Part shown: positions 1 through 6,993 of the stretch, one piece after another | Layout of the letters: every line of letters begins with the position of its first letter | Position numbering within the stretch: the first letter of the stretch is position 1 | Assembly (NCBI GenBank): GCA_047514575.1 | Contig: JAKZYH010000283.1 | Span: 1-13,019, forward strand | Length of the DNA: 13,019 bases | Direction of reading: 5' to 3' | DNA from: CAUZIZ01 sp047514575 | Lineage (GTDB): Bacteria; Acidobacteriota; UBA6911; RPQK01; JAJDTT01 | Notes under the pieces: model-generated | What the model saw: only the letters and a program-made list of their open reading frames with translations | Told to the model about the DNA's origin: nothing | The model's database searches: none | Position numbers and translations under genes: made by a program

Positions 1-210
1 CCGAAGGTGTTATTGCGTGTAGCCCAGGGTTGCAATGCGAAGCGAGCTACCCTGGGATAGGGCCGCTTATGTGTCTTACCCCAAGGGGGTTATTGCCGAC
101 CGAAACGCTCTGGCAACAACGCCTTCAGCGTAGAAAAATAAGGGGTAACCTAAACCCAGGGTAGCTCGCTTCGCATTGCAACCCTGGGCTACTCGCAATA
201 ACACCTTCGG
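1..210. repeat. 56-bp near-perfect inverted repeat with 98-bp spacer
   Basis: Bases 1-56 are the reverse complement of bases 155-210 with a single mismatch (18 against 193). Each arm also folds on itself: CCCAGGGT (23-30) pairs with ACCCTGGG (49-56) around an 18-nt loop, and the right arm has the equivalent pair. The spacer holds degenerate copies of the arm ends (GGGTTATTGC near 86-95, CAACGCCTTC near 117-126) and a TTACCCC/GGGGTAA pair, so the whole block looks like a nested palindromic array. The right arm runs into a small ACACC-TTC-GGTGT hairpin near 200-213. It lies downstream of ligD and could act as a transcription barrier, but its size and nesting look more like a dispersed extragenic palindromic element. 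The left arm starts at base 1, so the element may extend beyond the window. Confidence 0.85.
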
Positions 211-279
211 TGTAAGAGATATCTCGGATACGCCCATCCATCACCAAATCAATCGTTTACGTCTTTCTTACCCCCAGAT

Positions 280-297
280 CTGAAAATCAAGTTTCAG
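280..297 (-). terminator. Weak hairpin just after ligD stop
   Basis: CTGAAA (280-285) and TTTCAG (292-297) can form a 6-bp stem with a 6-nt loop about 10 nt past the ligD stop codon as read on the minus strand. No T-run follows, so it is a poor candidate for an intrinsic terminator. The larger inverted repeat further downstream may do this job instead. Confidence 0.2.
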
Positions 298-306
298 CTT
301 AGCCTC

Positions 307-2823
307 CTAGTCTCCCTGCCACTCCCGCTGCAGCCGCTCGAACGCTTCGCGCAAGGACTGTGGCTGCGCAAACAGATCTCCATAAAGATCTCCCTTGGCA
401 TCGAGCCGCCGTCGCATATTGGCCACGTTGAAGGACCCCGGACTCAGACCCGGAACCACCTCTTCCCAGTTCAAGGGGGTGGAGACAGGTGCCCCCGGTA
501 GGGCGCGGACAGAATAAGGGCTGACGATGGTCTTATCTTTTCCGTTCTGGAGGAAATCGATGTAGACGCGATCGGTTCGCTTCTGGGGGTTTCTCTCGAG
601 CGTCGCTACTTCCTCCACTCCGTCCAGAGTCATCCAACCAATGATCTCCGCGAAGCGCCGCACATCCTCGTAGCTGTGGTTGGGCTCGATCGGAATCAGT
701 ATGTGCAGCCCCGTGGCTCCCGAGGTCTTGGGATGGGTCTCCAGTTCCAGTCGATCGGTCACTTCCCGTACCTTGAGCGCCACCCGGCAGACCTGTGGAA
801 AGGAGATCTTGGGACCCGGATCCAGATCGATGATCAAGAAATCAGGATTCTCGAGACTATCTTTGCGGCTGCTCCAGGGATGCAATGGGATGCAGCCCAG
901 GTTGGCAAGGTAGACCAGGGTGGTCGCATCATTGCAGAGCAGATACCGAATGGTCTTTTCTGATGAGTCTGATCGAACCGAAACGGTGGGAATCCAATCG
1001 GGCAGGAATTCCGGCGAGTCCTTCTGGTAAAAACTCTTCCCTTCAATGCCGTCGGGGAAACGCTCCAACACCATCGGACGGTCCCGCAGGTAGGGCAGGA
1101 TTGCTTCCGCCACATCGTGGTAGTAGCGGACCAGATCCCCCTTGGTATACCCTTCCTGAGGCCAAAAAACCTTGTCCAGATTGCTCAAGAAATCAAAGTC
1201 GAGGTCCGGCTTCTGCTCAGAGATCGACTGAGTTTGGGGGGAGACTTCCCGGCGACAAGAGCTTGCTGAAACATCGGGCCTCAGACGCAGGAAGACGGGG
1301 GCCCTCAGGTTTCCGTCGAGCGTCCACTCGTTGAACTTGACCTCACAGACGAGCTCCGGTTCTACCCAGGATTCAGCCTTGACTTCCTTCGGAACTCGGT
1401 CGAATGGAGAGTCGTCACGATCGAGCTCCCTTAGCATGCTGTAGACCTGATCGATGAGTTCCTCGTCGAAACCGCTTCCGACTCCGCCAACATAGGTCAG
1501 CCCGTTCTCCGAGAATAGGCCCAGCAGTAACGCCCCAAAGTTCCTCCTGGAGCCCGAGGGACTGGTGTAGCCTCCGATCACGAATTCCTGCGTGCTCACG
1601 CACTTGATCTTTAGCCAGCTCCGAGTCCTCCTGTTTTCATAGGTGCTCTTGAGGTTCTTGGCGACGATCCCTTCCAGTCCATTCTGGCAGGCAAGTTGGA
1701 AGAGCTCTTCGCCCTGATCGCTGACGCTCTCGGTCAGGCGCAGATGTGTGGTGACAGGGAGCAGTGTCCCCAGGACATTCTTGCGCTCCCTGAGGGTGGC
1801 GCGGCGAAGATCGTAGCCCTCGCACTCGAGCAGGTCGAAAACGTAGAAATAGATCGGGGGCTCCTCTTCTTGAGGACCTCGGGAGGAGCGATGGCGACGG
1901 CCGATGCGGGGCTGGAGCAGCTGAAAGCGCGGACGACCCAGCTCATCGAGCGCCACGATCTCTCCATCCAGCTGGAAGCTGTCACCCGGAACTTGTCCCA
2001 GATCTCCGATGATCTCTGGGAATTGCTCCCCGAGTGGCTTCAGGTTGCGGGAGAAGAGCTTGATCTGAGCTCCGTCCTTGACGGCGAGAGCTCGAATCCC
2101 ATCGTATTTCAACTCATAGATCCAGTGCGCGGCCTGGGGGACCCGATCGACCAGGGTTGCGAGCATGGGTGGACCCACCTGAACTCCCCTTCCCGGAGCG
2201 ATCTGCAAGCTGTCGAGTAGGCGATGAAGATGATCGGAGTGGCTGGGTATCGAAGTCTCGTCTATCTCTTCCAGGATGCGCCCGGAAAGGACCGATTCGG
2301 GCCGGCTGCTGAGGATGTCCTGACCAACCCTGACGTACTCATCCTCTTTCTTGAAGAAAAGCCACTCGTCCTTGCCTCGACCCGTGGTTTGGACCAGGAC
2401 CCAGAAGCCTCTCAATTTCTCTCCATGGAGAAAAAACTCGAGTTTCCCCTTCTTCAAGGCTGAGGCAGGATCGCTCCCCTTCCCCCGGCATTCGTAGACG
2501 CCTTGATCCCATACCAGCATCCGCCCAGCTCCGTACTGTCCCTCTGGGATGACTCCTTCGAAGTCCAGGTATTCCAGAGGGTGGTCCTCGACCAGGACCG
2601 CGAGACGCTTATCCGAAGGATCGAAAGAGGGACCCTTGGGTACTGCCCAGGAGCGCAAAACCCCTTCCATCTCGAGTCTCAAGTCGTAGTGCAGGCGAGT
2701 TGCGTCGTGTTTCTGAACGACAAACCGAAAGCAGGGCTCAAGGCGCTGGGGAGATACGCCGGAGGGTTCTCGAGTCTTCTCAAAATCGCGTTTTCGGCGA
2801 TAGTCATCCAGGTCTTTCTTCAT
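307..2823 (-). CDS. ligD: ATP-dependent DNA ligase LigD (PE-LIG-POL)
   Basis: Multidomain ligase of bacterial non-homologous end joining, acting on double-strand break ends with Ku. Residues are numbered from the chosen start (838 aa). The 3'-phosphoesterase domain spans about 25-175 and keeps the metal/active-site set H39, H45, D47, R49, H81, Y85, the counterparts of H42, H48, D50, R52, H84, Y88 in Pseudomonas aeruginosa LigD. The ligase domain spans about 210-515, with nucleotidyl lysine K239 in KYDGIR, then DGEIV, EGIVAK and SWLKIK, followed by an OB fold. The polymerase/primase domain (about 540-838) has the DLDP motif (D666, D668) and a third Asp in YIDFLQN (D756), within three residues of the Pseudomonas numbering. 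A frame-open ATG at 2886 would add 21 residues but overlaps the VanZ gene. The ATG at 2823 follows AGAGG and lies 5 nt after the VanZ stop, so I prefer it. All three domains look intact. No ku gene is in the window. Confidence 0.96.
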   Translation of the reverse strand: MKKDLDDYRRKRDFEKTREPSGVSPQRLEPCFRFVVQKHDATRLHYDLRLEMEGVLRSWAVPKGPSFDPSDKRLAVLVEDHPLEYLDFEGVIPEGQYGAGRMLVWDQGVYECRGKGSDPASALKKGKLEFFLHGEKLRGFWVLVQTTGRGKDEWLFFKKEDEYVRVGQDILSSRPESVLSGRILEEIDETSIPSHSDHLHRLLDSLQIAPGRGVQVGPPMLATLVDRVPQAAHWIYELKYDGIRALAVKDGAQIKLFSRNLKPLGEQFPEIIGDLGQVPGDSFQLDGEIVALDELGRPRFQLLQPRIGRRHRSSRGPQEEEPPIYFYVFDLLECEGYDLRRATLRERKNVLGTLLPVTTHLRLTESVSDQGEELFQLACQNGLEGIVAKNLKSTYENRRTRSWLKIKCVSTQEFVIGGYTSPSGSRRNFGALLLGLFSENGLTYVGGVGSGFDEELIDQVYSMLRELDRDDSPFDRVPKEVKAESWVEPELVCEVKFNEWTLDGNLRAPVFLRLRPDVSASSCRREVSPQTQSISEQKPDLDFDFLSNLDKVFWPQEGYTKGDLVRYYHDVAEAILPYLRDRPMVLERFPDGIEGKSFYQKDSPEFLPDWIPTVSVRSDSSEKTIRYLLCNDATTLVYLANLGCIPLHPWSSRKDSLENPDFLIIDLDPGPKISFPQVCRVALKVREVTDRLELETHPKTSGATGLHILIPIEPNHSYEDVRRFAEIIGWMTLDGVEEVATLERNPQKRTDRVYIDFLQNGKDKTIVSPYSVRALPGAPVSTPLNWEEVVPGLSPGSFNVANMRRRLDAKGDLYGDLFAQPQSLREAFERLQREWQGD

Positions 2824-2828
2824 GACCT

Positions 2829-3209
2829 CTACGGATCGGAAGGCCGCCCACTCTTCTGCCGAGCACCGAAGAGGTACAGGGTCCACGCGCAGAAGCCGGC
2901 ACCGGAAGCATCAGCAAAGAGATCCCGGAGAGATGCATGGCGCCCTGGGACGAAGGCTTGGTGGAACTCATCGCTGGCCGAGTAGAGAATAGCCAGCCCA
3001 AGAACGATCACCATCCGCCTGATCGTGAACTCTTCTCGGAAGCGTGCCGTGATACCCCAGGTCAACAGCACAGCGAAGGTCAGGTAGGCCAGGAAGTGAA
3101 GAACGTAGTCCGAACTCAGCGTGGCCAATGGGGGATGGCTCTGATGAGAGAGAAAGAATATGGAGACAGCCCAGGCCAGCGCAGGGGCCCAATTGAGAAA
3201 GGTGATCAT
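2829..3209 (-). CDS. VanZ-family membrane protein
   Basis: A 126-aa protein with about four hydrophobic segments (roughly residues 5-21, 34-53, 64-78, 98-115). It carries the VanZ-like signature: a DxxxHF element at 34-39 and a conserved YSASDEFHQAFVPGRHASLRD block at about 76-96, with acidic residues D80, E81, D96 and D100. The family is named after the teicoplanin-resistance accessory protein VanZ, but most members are uncharacterised inner-membrane proteins, so no resistance function should be assumed. The start ATG has a GGTAGGGA sequence directly against it, which is unusually close for a ribosome-binding site. It lies 38 nt after the 56-aa gene and 5 nt before the preferred ligD start, so it is probably co-transcribed with both. 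Confidence 0.85.
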   Translation of the reverse strand: MITFLNWAPALAWAVSIFFLSHQSHPPLATLSSDYVLHFLAYLTFAVLLTWGITARFREEFTIRRMVIVLGLAILYSASDEFHQAFVPGRHASLRDLFADASGAGFCAWTLYLFGARQKSGRPSDP

Positions 3210-3247
3210 TCCCTACCGCGTGGTTTCAGGTTGCTTCCCCAGCGCCC

Positions 3248-3418
3248 TTACCAGGGGATGAAGTGCATGACCCAGACAGCAATCAACGAGCCCACGACCA
3301 TATAGCCCAGGAGGGAGAGAAAATATCGAATCCGTTCGCCGGCGTTGTCCTTGTTGATCACAGCGAAGACGGCGGCAATACCGATAGTGAGGATGATCAG
3401 TCCGTTGAAGTGATTCAT
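3248..3418 (-). CDS. Small hypothetical membrane protein (56 aa)
   Basis: A 56-aa reading frame I translated by hand: it starts MNHFNGLIILTIGIAAVFAV, has a short charged middle (NKDNAGERIR, about 22-31), then a second hydrophobic stretch (about 33-53) ending MHFIPW. Two transmembrane helices with a charged loop are likely. Its ATG overlaps the stop of the DUF6677-like gene as ATGA, the classic arrangement for translational coupling, and it fills an otherwise empty gap before VanZ. I do not recognise the family. Support comes from the overlap, the hydrophobic pattern and the fit in the operon. It is short enough to be missed by usual length cut-offs. Confidence 0.7.
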   Translation of the reverse strand: MNHFNGLIILTIGIAAVFAVINKDNAGERIRYFLSLLGYMVVGSLIAVWVMHFIPW

Positions 3419-3777
3419 GAGCGGCGGCCTTCGGCGATATCAAAGGTGTCCAAGACCACCAGCATGTTGAGTAGTCCTGCCGTGTAGATGTAGGTATTCC
3501 CATACTCATAGCCAAAGGAGTGAATGTCTCCAACACCCCAGCCGGCCCATTTACCTAGCAGGTACGGCAACCCGACACTCAAATCGGCGAAGAACTTCAA
3601 GAAACCAAAAAAGCCAGGAGTCAGCTCGAAAAGCCGACCGTCCATAGAGAGACCCAGGCAGAAGAGGACGATTACAACCGCAGAGACGAGAAGGGCACGC
3701 CCCCATTTCTTCAGCAGCAGATGACCGCCTCCAGGGACCAGCCAGGCAAAGAGACAAAGCAGAATCGTTCTTGGCAC
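3415..3777 (-). CDS. DUF6677-like multi-pass membrane protein
   Basis: With a GTG start at 3777 this is a 120-aa protein. It begins with a hydrophobic segment containing LFAWLVPGGGHLL, followed by a second membrane segment (VSAVVIVLFCLGLS) and a C-terminal stretch ending YEYGNTYIYTAGLLNMLVVLDTFDIAEGR. The VPGGGH turn, the YEYG-T segment and the LLN-LVVLD-(F/Y)DIA ending resemble the DUF6677 membrane family known to me mainly from Acidobacteriota; its function is unknown. The frame stays open upstream to a TTG at 3894, but that extension is encoded by one arm of an inverted repeat and is unlikely to be protein. No Shine-Dalgarno is evident before the GTG, so the start is uncertain. Its stop overlaps the next gene by ATGA. 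It is the first gene of the likely ligD transcription unit. Confidence 0.72.
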   Translation of the reverse strand: MPRTILLCLFAWLVPGGGHLLLKKWGRALLVSAVVIVLFCLGLSMDGRLFELTPGFFGFLKFFADLSVGLPYLLGKWAGWGVGDIHSFGYEYGNTYIYTAGLLNMLVVLDTFDIAEGRRS

Positions 3778-3846
3778 GAGAGCAGCATGATAGAGGTTAA
3801 GGGGTGTGAATTCAAGCTGCGGAGTGAGGTTGATTGGCTCAAAGAA

Positions 3847-3998
3847 AAATTCCAAGATACAAGAAACAAGATACAAACAAATCTCAAATTCCAAGCACTA
3901 AATCCCAAACGGAGCTCATTCTAGATGCTTCGGAATCTGGTGCTTGTGACTTGGAATTTGGAATTTGTTTGTATCTTGTTTCTTGTATCTTGGAATTT
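3847..3998. repeat. Long inverted repeat with 36-bp perfect stem
   Basis: Bases 3847-3882 are exactly complementary to 3963-3998 (AT-rich, containing GATACAAGAAACAAGATAC on the left arm). Pairing continues imperfectly to about 3898 and 3940, where GTGCTTG matches CAAGCAC. The loop is about 40 nt. The element fills most of the 249 nt between the TolC-like gene stop and the DUF6677-like gene start, both on the minus strand. It is much more AT-rich than its surroundings and resembles dispersed extragenic palindromic repeats. A transcript crossing it would form a long hairpin that could terminate or stabilise the upstream export-operon mRNA; that role is inference. Confidence 0.85.
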
Positions 3999-4026
3999 CC
4001 TAGAACAGATCACCAAAAGGTTGAAA

Positions 4027-5715
4027 TCACCTCCCCGTTCCCCTCACGTTCCTCCTCAATACTTCCGACAGCTGAATCCTGTGAACCTGGAGGGTTCGTC
4101 CCAGGGACCGGTCGAGCAGGGTATGTCCCTGGATGAGATCCACCCTGGCCCTCAGCAAGACGGACTGCGCCCTTACCAGGTCGCGCTGGGCTTCGATGAG
4201 CTCGCGAGTCTTTCCACGTCCGACGTCAAAGCGGACCTGCTCGCTGTCCAGGCGCTCCTGCGAAAATCGGACTGCCTCGCCGGAAGCCGCCACCCGGGCC
4301 TCATTCATCTCGATCTGGTGAAGGGCATCCCTGATTTCCAGTGAGATGGCCTGCTGCAGGTTCCTTCTCTGCATCTCGGCCTGAGATAGGCTGAGCTGGG
4401 CTCGGGCGTTGGCGGCTCGGGACTCCGTATTGAATACCGGCACCTGCAGGCTGAAGCCCAGCAGATAACCGTAGAAATCGGAGCTGAACAATTGACTGAG
4501 CGAATCCCCCAGACCTCCCGGCACTATCTCCAGAACAGGAGGATCCAGGAAGCCCTGCGAAAAGTCGCGCACCACCTGTCTTCCTCCCAGGCCGAACTGC
4601 TGGTATCCGGCCACCAGGTCGAGACTCGGTCGCAGCCGTTTACGGGATCGCTCGAGGTTGATGTTGCCGTTCTTGATTTCCAACTCGGCCTGTTTCAGCT
4701 CGGGGCGCTCCTGGGCCGCGATTGACTTCAACTGCTCCCAGGAATCACTGACGGGAGGCGGAGCGAAAATGACGTCGCTCGGTACGATCTCGCCCGGGAA
4801 GTCGCGCAGATCATCGTAGCTGGTGATGAGCCGGATCAATTGATCCTGAATCCTACGATAGTTGAATCGAGCCCGAATCAGCTCCTCCTTCCTCAGAGCT
4901 GCCTCGGCTTCGGACTGGACTACTTCCAGCGCGGCACTCCTTCCAGCTTCTACCCGAACTCTGTTCTCTTCGAGCACGGTGTTGGAAAACTCGAAGGACT
5001 TTTCCTTGACCCGAATATCTTCCAGCGCAAATTGCAGTTCCCAATATCGATTCTGGACCTGGACGACCGTCTCGGTTACGCCGCGTCTGAACTCCTCCTC
5101 GGAGATACTGACATCGTTGCGGCTGATCTCGATCTGATAGTCGGGAAGAATCCTCCCGAAGCCCTGCAATAGATTCTGCCGAAACAAGAGCTCGAAGCGG
5201 GTATCGATAGCGGGCACCAGACTGGCGAAGAAATTGGTCGTCCTATTCCGGGTACCGTCAAACCTGACTTCGAATGAGGAGCCGTTTGCGAAGCTCTGCC
5301 GGTAGTCATAGTGAAGCGTCGTGAAGATGTCGGTGAGCCGGGTTCCGCCCTGAAGGATGTTGCTGGTGGGCGTCGTCGCCCTGTCCCAATCGAGGCTCAG
5401 TTTGTTGAGGGGATCGTAAACCGCCCGGTTCTGCTCTACCACCCAGCGCTTTCGCAACGGAATATGCCGCTCTACGTTGATCGTCAGGTTGTGATGGAGG
5501 GCCATTTCAATGGCCTGCCGCTCGCTCAGATAAACCTTGCCCTCGCGGGAGTCACCCAGAACCCGCATCACGTCTGACACCACCCGGCGGGTCTTCTGGT
5601 CCTTGAAATAGCGCGAGGAATAGGGCAGCTCGGCCCCTAGCGAAGGGCAGACGAGCAAGAGGACCATCGACAGGATACTTCGGGCAACAAGGTTGGTAGG
5701 AATCAACTCTCTCAT
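4027..5715 (-). CDS. TolC-family outer-membrane efflux protein
   Basis: A 562-aa outer-membrane factor expected to form the trimeric exit duct of a tripartite exporter. The N-terminus has a Sec-type signal peptide (hydrophobic core about 12-23, likely cleavage after A28 in PSLGA). Two outer-membrane efflux repeats follow: the first includes YLSERQAIEMALHHNLTI (about 62-79) and a long helix rich in E/R/V (about 195-290), the second begins around 330 (AAQERPELKQAELEIKNG) and ends in the RVDLIQGHTLLDRSLG helix. These heptad-like helical stretches are typical of the TolC periplasmic barrel. Length is slightly above the usual 420-500 aa. The start is supported by GGAGG 5 nt upstream. It lies 66 nt after the adaptor gene and is the last gene of the export operon. 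Confidence 0.9.
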   Translation of the reverse strand: MRELIPTNLVARSILSMVLLLVCPSLGAELPYSSRYFKDQKTRRVVSDVMRVLGDSREGKVYLSERQAIEMALHHNLTINVERHIPLRKRWVVEQNRAVYDPLNKLSLDWDRATTPTSNILQGGTRLTDIFTTLHYDYRQSFANGSSFEVRFDGTRNRTTNFFASLVPAIDTRFELLFRQNLLQGFGRILPDYQIEISRNDVSISEEEFRRGVTETVVQVQNRYWELQFALEDIRVKEKSFEFSNTVLEENRVRVEAGRSAALEVVQSEAEAALRKEELIRARFNYRRIQDQLIRLITSYDDLRDFPGEIVPSDVIFAPPPVSDSWEQLKSIAAQERPELKQAELEIKNGNINLERSRKRLRPSLDLVAGYQQFGLGGRQVVRDFSQGFLDPPVLEIVPGGLGDSLSQLFSSDFYGYLLGFSLQVPVFNTESRAANARAQLSLSQAEMQRRNLQQAISLEIRDALHQIEMNEARVAASGEAVRFSQERLDSEQVRFDVGRGKTRELIEAQRDLVRAQSVLLRARVDLIQGHTLLDRSLGRTLQVHRIQLSEVLRRNVRGTGR

Positions 5716-5781
5716 TTCATCCTCCGCAAGAGGGACGCCCCCAAGGTCGAAAAAGGGAGGTATGCGATGGGTATCCGAAGG

Positions 5782-6987
5782 CTACTGCTGCTTGGATCGC
5801 ATTTGAACCTGGACACCGTCTTCGAGGGCATCGTCGGGGTGAACGATCACCGATTCGCCCGGATCTAGGCCGGACAATATCTCGGCCTTCAGGCCGCTCC
5901 GGTGCCCGACCTCTACCGGCCTTCGGCGGGCCATTTCGTTCTCAACAAGGAACACCGCCCAACCATCCTGGTAGCGGAACAAGGCACTGCTGGGAAGTTG
6001 CAGAACCTCCTCACCCTCCCACAAGACGAAGCTCGCTTCGACTCGGTATCCGTGTCCGAGTCGGTCCCAGGTTTCGGTTGGCGAGACAATATCTGCAATG
6101 ACGAGCACTCTTTGCTCTTCGACGCCCAGGGCCGACACCTTGGTGAATCCGACGGGCTCGACCAATCTGACTCTGCCTTGCAGGTCTCCATCACCGCCCC
6201 AGCGCCCAAACAGTACCGGCATTCCGGGAGTAATCTTTACCGCGTCCGAGGAAAGGACTTCGGACTCAACCTCGAGCGCCTCGGGATTCCCGACCTCGAC
6301 CAGGGATTGTCCCGCACCAACCACGCCTTCGCTTTCCCTGAAAATCGTCAGCACTCGCCCTGCTACCGGCGAACGAATCGGCACGATCTCAGAAGGGCTT
6401 GGCTTTCCCGCAGTGGCGGAATAGCGGAGGGCAGTTTGAGCGGCCTCCACCTCGAAGCGAGCTACCTCGACCGCGAACTTCGAGGAATTCTCGGTTGCCT
6501 GGGTCCGCCGGGCTTCGGCTTCGGCGTGCTCCTGCTCTCCTCGCGGAGCCACACCGCGTTGGTACAACTGGGTCACACGATCCAGCTCGGACTTCCAATA
6601 TTGCGTGTCTGCGGCAGCGGCCTGCACGTTTTCTTGGACTACCTTCAATCGGGCCTCGGCGGACGCGACACGGGCCTGGGCCTCGGCCCGGCTCCTGGGG
6701 TCGAGTACCCGGGAGCGCAACGGGTCCAGCGTGGCCACCACCTGCCCACGCTCCACCGCGTCCCCGACATCCAGCTTCAGCCGGCGAGCAAAACCGGCCA
6801 CCGGGGCCGAGACGACATAGCGATCGATAACCCGTGTCTTGCCCTCCTCTTCTACCGAGACGCGCAGCGGCCCTCGAGTCACTTGGATCAGCTCAACCGC
6901 CAGCGGCCTGGGCATGAATCCCCAGGCCAGCAGCAGCCCAGTGGCGGCCAAGAACAGCAGTAATAGCAACAGTCGGCGCCAGCCCAT
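5782..6987 (-). CDS. HlyD-like periplasmic adaptor (membrane fusion protein)
   Basis: A 401-aa adaptor expected to link the inner-membrane permease with the TolC-like channel. An N-terminal anchor or signal segment (residues about 5-23) is followed by the first half of a lipoyl-like domain (RYVVSAPVAGFARRL through GDAVERGQVVATLDP, about 56-89), a coiled-coil hairpin rich in A, E, R and Q (about 97-188), and the second lipoyl half (PIRSPVAGRVLTI through AGQSLVEVG, about 203-233). The beta-barrel and membrane-proximal domains follow, with the ending GLDPGESVIVHPDDALEDGVQV typical of MacA/RND-type adaptors. It starts 6 nt after the permease stop, and a GGAG inside the permease 3' end serves as ribosome-binding site, so the two are probably translated together. 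The substrate cannot be read from sequence. Confidence 0.92.
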   Translation of the reverse strand: MGWRRLLLLLLFLAATGLLLAWGFMPRPLAVELIQVTRGPLRVSVEEEGKTRVIDRYVVSAPVAGFARRLKLDVGDAVERGQVVATLDPLRSRVLDPRSRAEAQARVASAEARLKVVQENVQAAAADTQYWKSELDRVTQLYQRGVAPRGEQEHAEAEARRTQATENSSKFAVEVARFEVEAAQTALRYSATAGKPSPSEIVPIRSPVAGRVLTIFRESEGVVGAGQSLVEVGNPEALEVESEVLSSDAVKITPGMPVLFGRWGGDGDLQGRVRLVEPVGFTKVSALGVEEQRVLVIADIVSPTETWDRLGHGYRVEASFVLWEGEEVLQLPSSALFRYQDGWAVFLVENEMARRRPVEVGHRSGLKAEILSGLDPGESVIVHPDDALEDGVQVQMRSKQQ

Positions 6988-6993
6988 GTAGAG

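Noticed and set aside
1..210. CRISPR array or attachment site
   Set aside because: The repeats are inverted and nested, with no regular direct repeats and spacers, and there is no tRNA or integrase in the window.
2829..3209. Glycopeptide-resistance gene
   Set aside because: The VanZ-like family is broad and mostly uncharacterised, and no other van genes occur here, so a resistance function is unsupported.
3213..3536. 107-codon minus-strand open frame
   Set aside because: It overlaps the DUF6677-like gene and the 56-aa gene in another frame; those two have membrane-protein character and an ATGA junction, while this one is Arg/Cys/Trp-rich.
5902..6963. 353-codon plus-strand open frame
   Set aside because: It is antisense to the adaptor gene, whose lipoyl and coiled-coil signatures are clear; the antisense product shows no domain pattern and reflects GC-rich codon structure.
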